Positions 53,322 to 64,000 of a stretch of 64,000 bases of DNA are shown here, in pieces. The stretch comes from Amphiura filiformis (Eukaryota; Echinodermata; Ophiuroidea; Amphilepidida; Amphiuridae), in assembly GCF_039555335.1 (NCBI RefSeq), contig NC_092646.1, forward strand, positions 24,492,893 to 24,556,892, in the 5' to 3' direction. Position numbers and translations under genes: made by a program. Under the pieces are notes generated by a model. It did not search any database. It saw nothing but the letters and a program-made list of their open reading frames with translations, and was not told the DNA's origin. Position 1 is the stretch's first letter. Each line of letters begins with the position of its first letter.

Positions 53322-56300
53322 GTCCGAGATAGTAACTCAGGGCTCGACTGTAACTCGGGCCCGACTTAGTAACTTCGGGTCCGAGATAGTAACTCAGGGT
53401 CCAAGATAGTAACTTCGGGCCCCGACTTAGTAACTTCGATATCTGAGTTAGTAACTCGGGCCCGGATTTAGTATCTTGGGTCCAAGATAGGCCCGAGATA
53501 GTATCTCAGACTTAGTAACTCTGGGTCCAAGATAGTACTCTGGGTCCGAGATAGTAACTTGGGGCCTCGACTTAGTAACTCAGGGTCTAAGACAGTAACT
53601 CGGGCCTCGACTTAGTAACTTCGGTGCCTCGACTTAGTAACTCGGTGCCTCGACTTAGTAACTCGGGGTCCGAGATAGTAACTTCGGGGCCCCGACTTAT
53701 TAACTTCGGGGTCAGAGATAGTAACTTGGGGCCTCGACTTAATAACTTGGGGTCTGAAACAGTAACACGGACCGCGAGATAGTAACTTCGGGTCTGAGAT
53801 AGTAATTCAGGGCCCGACCTAGTAACTTCGGGGTCCGAGATAGTAATTCGGGGCCTTGACTTAGTAACTCGGGGTCCGAGATAGTAACTTGGGGCCTCAA
53901 CTTAGTAACTTGGTATCCGAGATAGTAACACGGACCCTATATAGATAGTAACTCGGGGTCCGAGATAGTAAATCGGGCCCCGGACTTTATAACTCAGGGT
54001 CCGGATAGTAACTCGAGGTCAGAGATAGTAAGTCGGGCCTCGACTTAGTAACTTCGGGTCTGAGATAGTAACACTGACCCGAGATAGTAACTCGGGTCCG
54101 AGATAGTAACTTGGGCCTCGACTTAATAACTCGGGGTCTGAAACAGTAACACGGACCCGAGATAGTAACTCAGGGTCTGATATAAAAGATACGGCCCCCA
54201 CCGAAATCTACACTCGTACGCGACACTACCCCCTGCCCAGCTACAGAAACATACGTCGCCGACTTAGTAACTTGGGGTCTGAGATAGTAACTCGACCCGA
54301 CTTAGTAACTTCGGGGTCTGAGATAGTAACTTCGGGCCTCGACTTAGTAACTCGGGGTCCGTGATAGTAACTTCGGGCCTCGACTTATTAACTTCGGGTC
54401 TGAGATAGTAACACGCACTCCAGAGATTGTAACTTCGGGGTCTGAGATAGTAACTCGGGGCCCCGACTTAGTAATTAGGGGTTAGAGATAGTAACTCGGG
54501 GCCTCGACTTAGTAACTTGGGGTCTGAGATAGTAACACAGACCCCAAGATAGTAACCAGGGTCCGAGATAGTAACTCAGGCCTCGACTTAGTAACTTCGG
54601 GTCTGAAATAATAACACGGACCCTGATATTGTAACTTGGGGTCCAAGATAGTAACTTCGGGCCCCGGCGTAGTAACTGGGGGTCAGAGATAGTAACTGGG
54701 CCTCGACTTAGTACCTCGGGGTCCAAGATAGTAACTTGGGGCCTCAACTTAGTAACTTGGTATCTGAGATAGTAACACAGACCCAAGATAGAACTTCGGG
54801 TCCGAGATAGTAATTGGGCCCCGACTTAGTAACTTCGAGTCCGAGATAGTAACTTGGGGCCGAGATACTAATTGGGGTCCTGAATTACTATCTCAGACCC
54901 CGAGTTACTATCTCGGTCTGTGTTACTGTTTCAGACCCGAGTTATTAAGTCGAGGCCCCAAGTTACTATCTCGGACCCCGAAGTTAATAAGTCGGGCCCT
55001 CGAGTTACTATCTCGGACCCCGAAGTTAATAAGTCAGGGCCCGAGTTACTATCTCAGACCTCGAGTTACTATCTCGGGTCAGTGTTACTATCTCAGACCC
55101 GAAGTTACTAAGTCGAAGCCCAAGTTACTATCTCGGACCCGAGTTACTAAGTCGAGGCCCCGAGTTACTATCTCTGACCGCCAGTTACTACGTCGGGGCC
55201 CCGAAGTTACTATCTTGGACCCCGAAGTTACAATCTCCGGGTCCGTGTTATTATCTCAGACCCGAGTTACTAAGTCGACGCCTCGAAGTTACTATCTCGG
55301 ACCCGGGTTACTATCTCGGGTCCGTGTTACTATCTCAGACCCCAAGTTACTAAGTTGAGGCCCGAGTTACTATCTCTAACCCCAATTACTAAGTCGGGGC
55401 CCGAGTTACTATCTCGGACCCCGAGTTACAATCTCGGGTGCGTGTTACTATCTCAGACCCGAGTTAATAAGTCGAGGCCCCGAGTTACTATCTCGGACCC
55501 CGAGTTACTAAGTCGAGGCCCCGGTTTACTATCTCAGGCCCCGAGTTGCTAATGCTCGGGGCCCGAGTTACTATTTCGGACCCCGAGTTACTAAGTTGGG
55601 GCTCTAAGTTACTAAGTTGGGGCCCCCAAGTTAGTAACTCAGACCCGAGTTACTATCTCGTTGTCCGTGTTACTATCTCAGACCCTGAGTTACTAAGTTG
55701 AAGCCCGAGTTACTATCTCGGTACCGAGTTACTAAGTTGGGGCCCCAAGTTAGTACCTCAGACCCGAGTTACTATCTCGTTGTCCGTGTTACTATCTCAG
55801 ACCCCGAGTTACTAAGTTGAGGCCCCGAGTTACTATCTCGGACCCGAGTTATTATATCTCTGACACCAAGATATTAAGTCGGAACCCTGAGTTACTATCT
55901 AAGGGCCCCGTGTTATTAAGTCGGGGCCCGAGTTACTATATCAGACCCTGAATTAGTATCTCGGGACCTTGAGCTACTATCTCGGATCCCAAAGTAGTAT
56001 CTCGGGCCCCGAATTACTATCTCGGACCCGAGGTACTAAGTCGGGGACTTACCGACCCAGAGTTACTATCCCGGACCCCGAGTTTTACCGTCGGGGCCTG
56101 GATTACTATCTCGGACCCCGAGTTACTATCTTGGGGTCCGTGTTACTATTTCAGATACCAAGTTACTAAGTTGAGGCCCCAAGTTACTATCTCAGACCCG
56201 AGTTACTAAGTCGAGGTCCGTGTTACTATCTCAGACCCGAGTTACTAAGTCGAGGCCCGAGTTACAATCTTGGACCCCGAGTTAATAAGACGAGGCCCGA

Positions 56301-56445
56301 GTTACTATCTCGGACCCCGAGTTACTAAGTCGAGGCCCCAAGTTACTATCTCAGACCCAGAGTTACTAAGTCGGGGCCGAGTTACTTAAAGTCGAGTTAC
56401 TATCTCGGGGTCCAAGTTACTGTTTCAGACCCCGAGTTACTAAGT
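53322..56445. repeat. 3.1-kb GATAGTAAC/CTTAGTAAC satellite forming a giant palindrome
   Basis: Left half (about 53322-54880): alternating 21-22 bp half-units GGGTCCGAGATAGTAACTCG and GGCCTCGACTTAGTAACTCG. Right half (about 54885-56445): the reverse complement (GTTACTATCTCGGACCCCGA, GTTACTAAGTCGAGGCCCC). The switch is near 54870-54890 and the halves are about equal in length. A 75-bp non-repeat island lies at about 54188-54262. No gene. Confidence 0.95.
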
Positions 56446-56454
56446 AATTAAGGG

Positions 56455-56511
56455 CCCAGGGTGTAGACATCACCCTGGGTGTAGACATAATTATTGCACA
56501 GTCCCTATAGT
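56455..56511. mobile_element. end fragment of the GTGCAATAATTAT MITE family
   Basis: ACATAATTATTGCACAGTCC matches the right end of the family at 41336 and 59407; a small CACCCTGGGTGTAGACAT duplication precedes it. Confidence 0.5.
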
Positions 56512-56570
56512 ATTGTGTTGTCGTGGATACATGGTAGTTGATAAATTACTCGATCAAATCATTTGGATAA

Positions 56571-56928
56571 CGGGCACTACACCTGCCCAATTTTGTGCCT
56601 ATTTTTACATTTTTCTCAAAAATTATAGAGCATTGGTGACAAGTAAGATATGTATATTATAGGGGCAAGGACTACAACTGCTACACTGGACATTTTATTT
56701 CAGCACAGACAGCAGTTGTGGAGTTACAGTCAAAAATTAGGGAAAACCAATATTTGATCAATAAATCAATAACTACTTGCCTTGAGTTGCTGAATTTTCA
56801 GTGCAGTAGTTATAGTCCTTGTCTCTATAATATACATATCTAGGCCCTATATCTTACTTGTCACCAATGCACTATGATTTTTGAGAAAACACAAAAATAA
56901 GCAAAAAATTGGCTAGAATAGTACCCCC
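56571..56928. mobile_element. palindromic TTAA MITE, copy 3
   Basis: CACTACACCTGCCCAATTTT start (degenerate left border ATAA) and GTACCCCC end followed by TTAA at 56929-56932. Confidence 0.85.
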
Positions 56929-57608
56929 TTAAACATAATAGATCCCACACAATTTAAAACCAACATAACCCAACATCTACAAGAAATCTATAGACTAAAA
57001 TTTGCATGCATGCGCATATCAACCTAACAGTTTTACTCCTCTAGGACTGTTGGGCAGTATCAAGATCAAGATGATGTGCAAATTCCAAGTTAGACTTCAT
57101 CATGTTCTTGCTGTCATTGACATATTTGTAGAGACGACTAGAGTACACTGGAAATTTTATTTCAGCACAGACAGCAGTTGTGGAGTTACAGTCAAAAATT
57201 AGGAAAACCAATATTTGATCAATAAATCAATAACTACTTGCCTTGAGTTGCTGAATTTTCAGTGCAGTAGTTATAGTCCTTGTCTCTATAATATACATAT
57301 CTAGGCCCTATATCTTACTTGTCACCAATGCACTATGATTTTTGAGAAAAACACAAAAATAAACAAAAAATTGGCTAGGGGTGTAGTACCCCCTTAAACA
57401 TAATAGATCCCACACAATTTAAAACCAACATAACCCAACATCTACAAGAAATCTATAGACTAAAATTTGCATGCATGCGCATATCAACCTAACCGTTTTA
57501 CTCCTCTAGGACTGTTGGGCAGTATCAAGATCAAGATGATGTGCAAATTCCAAGTTAGACTTCATCATGTTCTTGCTGTCATTGACATATTTGTAGAGAC
57601 GACTAGAG
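56682..57608 (+). repeat. recent tandem duplication, unit about 462 bp
   Basis: 56682-57143 and 57144-57608 are near-identical, from TACACTGGA through the MITE's right half to GAGACGACTAGAG. Few indels distinguish them. The second unit contains a 5'-truncated MITE copy (57144-57393). Confidence 0.92.
57144..57393. mobile_element. palindromic TTAA MITE, copy 4 (truncated by duplication)
   Basis: Starts abruptly at TACACTGGAAATTTTATTTC at the duplication junction and ends GTGTAGTACCCCC + TTAA (57394-57397). Confidence 0.88.
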
Positions 57609-59180
57609 TCCCGCTATATGTCGAATGTATGGACTAGGGTAGCCAAAACATCATGGCCCTGTTCCTTCCTCACTAGGGCCATGAATGCCCTACGTCACGT
57701 AAAAAGCGGGCACCGTGAACTCACGTCATGCGGTGATGACGTCACACTGACGGCATCTATTTATAGAAAGAATTCAAAACATTTTCCATCCTCAAATGTG
57801 CTCAAAATTTACTGAACATGCACCAAATATGTTTTGTTTAAGTCTCATCTTCACGTGAGGAATGGTAGGAAGTGGTATTTATGAGAAAACGTGGTATTTT
57901 ATGTGTACCCTGGACCAGATATGCTCAGGAGTCTCAGACCTTCGTGCGGAGAAGGACAGTGGAAATCAGGGGTAGGCCTACAGCATTTAAGGCCCAAAAG
58001 TCGGGGTTGTTTTCCTGTGTTTTCACTCCAGAGCTTGCAGAAAATCCAAATACATGGGGTGAAAATTAAATCTTGGGGGTGAAAAATATTTTGCAGTGTA
58101 GTCAGGGGTAGGAGTACGGTCCAAAAGTAGCTAGAGGGTCAGTTTTCACCCCGAGCTTGCACATATTCCCAATAGAGGGTGAAAAATTAATATTTTTTAA
58201 ATTTAGGGGTCATTCACCCCGCTACCTCTAGTGGAAATCGTAGTGACGGACGTGTGAGTACCTCGGGCTAGGACTAGGGAGCCAATTGTCAAAAGCTGTA
58301 ACTCACACATATTATACGATACACCTATCGAATGTGTGTCATCGGTCCAGTCATCGGCCTTGTAGGAACCCATGGATTAGGTCCATGTACACATACGATG
58401 GGTGTACCCGCTAGAGTCCCGGACTAGAGTTTTAAATTATACTATGTAGTATGTACAGTACTCGGAGAACGTGGTTGTGTATATTTTTCTGTATACGTCG
58501 CTATTTATAGAAAGGATAAATCAACTTGAGAAAATATTGTGACTTGCTCAAGTTGTTATACTCGCGTACATACTCACACTGTACAGAGTTGTACAGTATG
58601 TACAGTGCAGAAACCCCGGCAGAAACTATCACAGCTTTTGGTATTAATATTGGTAAGCTTACACTACCATAATTCATTGCAACTGGTAAGAAACTGGACG
58701 AAATGTACACTTACTGTTGTTTAAAATGCTTGAATTCCGAAATTAGAAACTGGAACAAAAGTACACTTTTCTATAATACTGTGGTTTAAAATTCAACCGC
58801 CGTGTGTGTGTTAATTAATTTCACTGTGGTGACGAGCTAGATCTATTAATAACATCATTCACGATCTGTACGAGTCGATTATTAAAAAAATGTATGACGC
58901 GGATGACGTAGAGTTCATTAATATTCATATATACTACTACGATTTCATCATGAGAGGGGTCTGGCACACGACAACGGCCACGGCACTGAGTCCAAGGCTA
59001 GATATATAGTGTTATATAGTGTTTACTACTTATACTGTGCTAGTACTCACTGAGCCGCGCAGAAATCTTGCTGCAGCTGCTGGTTCTATACCGGGCTATT
59101 AAAACAGTAGACCTATATAGGCCTACATTTTATTTCGAAAATATGTTTTCCTGGTAAAGCATGGTAAGTATATGGCAAAA
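57609..59180. other. no gene supported
   Basis: Higher GC than surroundings in places (57640-57760, 57900-58300), with several small open frames lacking domains. AAAAACAGTAG and GTAAAG/GTAAGT sites near 59110-59170 could mark an exon edge but nothing can be joined to it. Confidence 0.35.
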
Positions 59181-59184
59181 ATGT

Positions 59185-59406
59185 ATTAAGTTTATTTTAA
59201 GCTTTAATCGTTATAACAATAATTGGGACAACTTCTGTATTATTATATAGGCTATTAATGATATACATGTAGGTAGGCCTACATGGTATTTATAATATAT
59301 AGTTATCCGGTATATATCAAGCAACAAGGTAATATTAAGTTTATTTTAAGCTTTAATCGTTATAACAAGCTATAACAATAATTGGTAGACAACTTCAGTA
59401 TTATTA
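59185..59406 (+). repeat. local duplication of about 150 bp
   Basis: TTAAGTTTATTTTAAGCTTT at about 59187 recurs at about 59336, each followed by AATCGTTATAACA and AACTTC.GTATTATTA. The downstream part (ATACATGTAGGTAGGCCTA) recurs after the MITE at 59835. Confidence 0.88.
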
Positions 59407-59823
59407 GGGGCTGTGCAATAATTATGAGCCCCCCAGAAATCGGGGTAAAATTTCCAAACGGCTCGCCAAAAATCGCTTGCCCCCCCCCTCGGCCTGCCAA
59501 AAATCGCTTGCCCCCCCCTCTCGGCCCGCCAAAAATTCTTTGCCCCCCCCCCCTTGCGCATGCCAAATTTTTGGGATCCCAATTTACAAACCTTAAATGG
59601 TCTATATACCTGTTGCGAGCGCAGCGAGCAGGAAAATTTGCATATTTTTCCTAAGCCTTTTTAGAGCGTTTTATTAAAAAGGCACCCCATGAATGTGTGC
59701 CAAAATCGCTTTCCCCTCCTCTCAGCTTGCCAAAAATTGCTTGCCCCCCTTTTGGCTCTCCAAAAATTTCTTGCCCCCCCCAATTTTACCCTCCCCCAGG
59801 GCTCATAATTATTGCACAGCCCC
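59407..59823. mobile_element. C/G-rich MITE inserted in the duplicated unit
   Basis: GGGGCTGTGCAATAATTATG and the inverse end CATAATTATTGCACAGCCCC; TTA on both sides (59404-59406, 59824-59826). The sister copy of the duplicated unit (near 59250) lacks the element, giving an empty-site comparison. Interior: GCCAAAAATCGCTTGCCCCC tandem units. Confidence 0.88.
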
Positions 59824-59829
59824 TTATAG

Positions 59830-60395
59830 GCTATGTATGATGTATACATGTAGGTAGGCCTAGGCCTACATGGTATTTATCTAGGCCTATAATAAATTAC
59901 TGAGTTTTTCGAATTGGTAAGGCTAAAAACTTCTACGTTTTACATTATTTCGGAAAACTGATTTTTGCGTTGCGTAGAGTAAAGTTGTCCGTACCCCAAT
60001 AAAACGTCCAATTTTGTTTTTGTTTACGTTAAGGGTGTCAAATTATGTTAATTAGTTTCAAAGGCAGGGCGAAGGCAGTGGCAGCGCACTTGCATGCTAA
60101 AAACTTTTCATGCCAACACTAATGTTGACATAGCCTGAAATTTGCCTTCTGTTTTGGCATTGGTGTGAAGATACCATGCCTGTAGTCTGGATGGTCATTG
60201 AATTACCTACAATACAATCACACAGTATTGGGACCAGGGACTGTGTATGCATGAACACCTAATTAGTCACACATCAATAAAGTCAACATTTACTCAAAAG
60301 GATGATATACATGTCCTTTTTGGAAGATTGTCAACATCTCATAATGTCCTATTTGTAGGTCAAGATTGCCATCATGATCTGAACATCTCATACCT
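59830..60395. other. no gene seen
   Basis: TAGGCCTA-rich start, otherwise unremarkable. Confidence 0.4.
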
Positions 60396-60399
60396 ATAA

Positions 60400-60664
60400 G
60401 GGACGCACCATTTGATACTCGGTGGGGGGGTAGGAAGTTAGGGTCGGGGAAAGAAATTTTTGTCGGCGAATTGTTTTTGGTGGCAATTTTTTTTTTTTTT
60501 TGCCGCCTGGCGGCAATTTTTTTTTTAAATTTCATGCATTTATACACAGTTAGGTGGGGAAAGGTTTTTTTTAGTGTTGGTGGGGAAAGTTTTTTTTCAT
60601 GTAGTGGGTGAAGTTTTTTTCAAAAACTTCATACCCCCACCCTGAGAATCTAATGATGCGTCCC
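60400..60664. mobile_element. MITE with GGGACGCACCATT ends
   Basis: Ends GGGACGCACCATTTGATACT and the inverse (AGAATCTAATGATGCGTCCC), TIR about 38 bp, TAA on both sides (60397-60399, 60665-60667). Interior has GGGAAAGTTTTTTT tandem units. Harbinger-like by target site. Confidence 0.85.
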
Positions 60665-60844
60665 TAAGGGCTGTTGGTGTAGCAAAGTGAGGAGGGTATT
60701 GTAGTTTAATTGTGCTAATTATAATATGGTGCAATTGCCTATTTGCCTCTCAAACCACTGAATTTTATTTACCATGAATAGGCCTACTTTGCTCTTTGTG
60801 GTAATATGAAACAGAGTGTAAGGAAATGTGAATAAAATTGTTTC

Positions 60845-61250
60845 ATCTGCACAGTTGTGTAGCCAGGACTTTTTCAGAGAGAGAGGGGGGGGGGGCAAGG
60901 CAAATTTCATGCAGGGGGGGGCAAATTGTTACAAATGGGCTAAAAAGTACAACAAATTTATCCAAAATTGGCTAACAAATAAAAAGTACAACAAGTATGT
61001 GCATACAAATCTTAAATATCTGTCAGCCAGCATACCACAGGGGGCCAAGAGGGAATTGAATAAATGTGTTCATCCGCTCAGTGATGTAGCTAGGACTTTT
61101 GCAGGGGGCAGCAAGGTACATTTCAAGGTGGGGGACAAACTTGGACGAAAATGGTACAAAATGGCCAAAAGGTACAACAAATTTGTCCAAAATGGGCTAA
61201 AAAGTACTGTAAATGCATAAAACTCTTAAATATCAGGGCGGCCAGCATCA
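60845..61250 (+). repeat. two-copy repeat, about 225 bp
   Basis: GTGTAGCCAGGACTTTTTCA (60853) and GATGTAGCTAGGACTTTTGC (61083) open units sharing G-rich tracts, AATGGGCTAAAAAGTAC, GTACAACAAATTT.TCCAAAA and CAGCCAGCAT. Confidence 0.85.
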
Positions 61251-61508
61251 AACAGGGGCAAGACTTCTCACGGTGGATATGATATGGTGGCAAGAAGACT
61301 TGCTTCGATCACGATGTAATTGCAATTTCAAGCCATTGATTTATATGGAAATACTACATATTATATTTCTAATTTCTAAATGATATATATATAATCTCCT
61401 CTCATACCATTAATCACATTAAATAAAACATTTACATGTTCACAAAATATAAAAAATTTACAAACCGCGAAAGACTCAGACCGCGCAAGACGGGTGATCG
61501 CTAGTATA

Positions 61509-61692
61509 CAAATATTTACTGCTCATGAGGGATCTGGTGGAATCTATTGGTTCCCGAGGTGAACTGGAGACCGTGAGCCTACTATTTTCCCGAGACCGCC
61601 AGGTCGAGGGAAAATAGTAGGCTCACGGTCTCCAGTTCACCGAGGGGACCAATAGATTCCACCGGATCCCGAATTTAGAGCAGTAAATATTT
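61509..61692. repeat. foldback hairpin with about 80-bp arms
   Basis: AAATATTTACTGCTC...TGAACTGGAGACCGTGAGCC..TACTATTTTCCC pairs with the inverse series ending GAGCAGTAAATATTT. Loop near 61592-61610 (GAGACCGCCAGGTCGAG). Confidence 0.9.
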
Positions 61693-63190
61693 GTTTCATA
61701 TCCTTCATTAATATATTCTCTGTTCAATGTGTTCATTAACACAAGGCCTTTATCACAGACATAGGCCTAGGCATAAATGTAGGCTAGGCCTAGGCAAGGC
61801 TACGCTGGCCTTGCTTTGTTTTGATTGAATGCACAAAGCACGCACACAGTTGAGTGGCTAAAGCTTACCGTGAAACGGTGAAAATATTGTAACCTCTACA
61901 ATACCGCCGTGAAACGAGTAACCATGTTCTCTGTTATTTCACCATCAATATTAAGATACTGATCCTGATGTAGGCCTAACTCTGATTTTGCCATTAAACC
62001 GCCGTATTTTAGCTGCACTTCTGTGCACCCCTGCCCCCCTAGTGCCGCCAATGAACATAACTCTGACCCTAATTTTAACTCTAAACGTAAATTGAGGAAA
62101 CTATAACTTTTCGGTATAATGACCCGCTCAAACTAATAGGCTAGATGTCCCCGCCCGACCTCCTCAATTCTAACTTACTCATTCGCTCGCAAATTGACAA
62201 AAACAAATTCAAAATGTGTTTTAAGCACCTTTTGTGTCCCCCATGCTAAATCGGTAATCTGTACGCCCTTTGTCACCCTTTGACGTACAATTTAGAGTAT
62301 AAACACGTAGATGACTGTACATGATCTAATCATCCCGGCTGGAAGATGTTGATGAAGACTCGTATACTATACATCACGCTCATACGTTATATGACAATAT
62401 GACGTACAATCACGTATGTGATGCATGGTTGGAGATTTATTCAGCTAGTAAGTTAGATCTAGATCATACACATTATTGTCATGGTATATTGTAATTGTAT
62501 ACGTCAATTTTGTTCAGTTTGATTCAACCGGCTTATAAAGTTTTACTTTACACGGAAGGGGAAAGTTAGCAAAAAACAATTAATTTATGAGTGTAAAAGG
62601 GGGGAGGGGAGGTTTTGGGGGAAGGGGGGGGGGCAAATAATATTTATAAAATTATAAGTAATAGTCGGTTGGCTTACGTGATATTTTTCATATTTGTCAA
62701 ATTGTTGGGTAGATTCTTGGCAACCATGTTTAAACATATCTAGAAACTCCACTGATTAAGAAAAAAATGGTTGCCAGTTTTTTCATTAACATTTAGAACC
62801 TCCATTTTGAATTTCAAAATGGCCGCCAATTTTTTTTTTTAATCCAATAAACCATAACTGTTCATTCAAATAATTCATACAATAATTATTATATTTCATC
62901 TAAACTCATAATAAAGGTGTCAACGATTCATTGGAAACAAAATAAGAGCATTATAAATACTCAAAATTAGTAAAAAACCAAGATGGCCGCCATATTTTAG
63001 GCTTTTGTACGTAAAATGCCATAACTTTTGAAGCAATGGACATATGAAGATGCTTTTGTTGGCTAACCATATGATTTGGCATATGAGGATTCCAATAATA
63101 TCAATGTATTTATGATTGGAACACTTTTTACTCGCATTAGAACTTTTCCTGTATATGCTTCACACATTACAACATGTTGCAATACGCCGA
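61693..63190. other. no gene seen
   Basis: AT-rich DNA. 62760-63010 carries AAAATGGCCGCCA-type repeats (AATGGCCGCCAATTTTTTTT, AGATGGCCGCCATATTTTAG). Confidence 0.4.
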
Positions 63191-63199
63191 GTGACAAAC

Positions 63200-63454
63200 T
63201 TAAATGAGGTCTGACATCATCGCCCAATTTACATCTCGTCGTGATTTGATAGTATATTCACTATGCAAATAACCACTTTCCTTGCTCCACAGTGTATCAG
63301 GAACTAACCCTTTGTTATGCCAAATAGCTTTCACAATTTTACGTGCTGAAGGCCACTCTTGCCATACCTCAGTAAACATCAAAATAGGTGCTACATGATT
63401 CCTGTGTGTGTGAATTTCTAGCGCACTTGTGTATAATATTTGTGTATTTGCCAA
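63200..63454 (-). CDS. hypothetical 84-residue ORF, tentative
   Basis: The frame has balanced, coding-like composition (VWQEWPSARKIVKAIWHNKG, then WSKESGYLHSEYTIKSRRDV). I do not recognise the family. Likely a fragment of a mobile-element ORF, or an exon of an unseen gene; no start context, splice partners or domain support a function. Confidence 0.25.
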   Translation of the reverse strand: MANTQILYTSALEIHTHRNHVAPILMFTEVWQEWPSARKIVKAIWHNKGLVPDTLWSKESGYLHSEYTIKSRRDVNWAMMSDLI

Positions 63455-64000
63455 ATGCCAAATATGGACATCATGACCAATATTTATGAATATTGTATGG
63501 TAACTATAAGGAAATAACCGGAAGGTGTCTAAATTTGGTTAGAATATACCTTATGGTCGAAACTATCGAGTGAGTTTGATATTTTTATAAATGAATTGTA
63601 GTATGAATGGCAGCACGCCGTCATCCACATCCACATTCACTACAAAATAGTGAAATGCTTGGTTGAAATTAAATCAGGTACCTGTGTCGGGTTTTTTAAA
63701 AAAGTTTTTTATATTTTTTTTGCATGTAATATGAAGATAATATATTCAAATCAATATTAATAATTGTGATATTTTGGCCTAAATACATTTGCTTAAGATA
63801 CGGCTTTCGAAAGGATTGGGTACATGCATTTGGCCTATACCCTTGAGTGTGTAATTATTATGTGGTCTATTCACCACATACGGGTGAATGGGAGATGTCC
63901 TCTTAACTTTTTCTAATGGTGAATGGAACGATTTACCCATTGCCGTTAGAACGTCTAAGTTGTAACAAGTATGTTCAAATCTCTTTGTTTATTTGTTTGC
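63455..64000. other. no gene seen
   Basis: AT-rich right edge of the window; nothing recognised. Confidence 0.4.

Noticed and set aside
54019..56169. Open frames such as LLSRVRVTVSDPELLSR in the giant satellite
   Set aside because: Periodic repeat translation only; differs in every unit and exists on both strands.
53322..56445. TTAA target duplication of the giant palindrome (TTAA words near 53311 and 56452)
   Set aside because: The sequences next to the two TTAA words are not inverted repeats of each other, so the TTAAs are likely coincidental.
57002..58082. Small plus-strand ORFs after the duplicated MITEs
   Set aside because: Partly duplicated repeat sequence, no recognisable domain and no splice partners.

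Overview
This is a window of an intron-rich, repeat-laden animal nuclear genome, most likely a marine invertebrate deuterostome such as an echinoderm. That reading rests on metazoan GT-AG introns, an EFCAB14-like gene, CR1/L2-type LINEs, tRNA-headed SINEs, many short inverted-repeat elements and a striking excess of the word TAGGCCTA. The species is inference. No bacterial operon, CRISPR array, rRNA or intact tRNA gene is visible.

Two spliced host genes can be supported. (1) On the minus strand, five phase-compatible coding exons (17263 down to 3120) encode the first 288 residues of an EFCAB14-like single-pass membrane coiled-coil protein; the C-terminal EF-hand part would lie past the left edge. 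Its 9.8-kb first intron is a transposon graveyard. (2) On the plus strand, four phase-compatible exons (30406-34388) encode an unrecognised acidic, Ser/Thr-rich protein of at least 240 residues. Its exons 2 to 4 look internally duplicated and its upstream region was duplicated to 27.8-28.3 kb.

Layout: 0.5-3.1 kb, a decayed CR1/L2-like LINE. 3.1-17.3 kb, gene 1, whose introns hold SINEs, MITEs, a hAT-like element carrying a nested TTAA-flanked palindromic MITE, and a roughly 5.2-kb DNA transposon (8791-14019) with about 150-bp terminal inverted repeats and a single 1,099-codon frame encoding C2H2 fingers plus a DDE-like transposase. 17.8-30 kb, gene-poor DNA: dispersed repeats, a Penelope-like remnant, NRF1-like motif clusters, and a tandem array whose units were hit by a LINE, a Tc1/mariner-like MITE and a Harbinger-like MITE. 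30-35.5 kb, gene 2. 35-64 kb, essentially no recognisable host gene but many repeats: a 2.4-kb TTAA-flanked foldback element with tandem-repeat arms, G-rich MITEs, a 1-kb minisatellite, a 72-bp satellite that changes orientation, and a 3.1-kb satellite arranged as a near-symmetrical giant palindrome.

The most interesting material is (a) the zinc-finger DDE transposon and the sequence similarity of its ends to the palindromic TTAA MITEs, and (b) the recurrence, four times in 64 kb, of tandem-repeat arrays whose second half is the reverse complement of the first.
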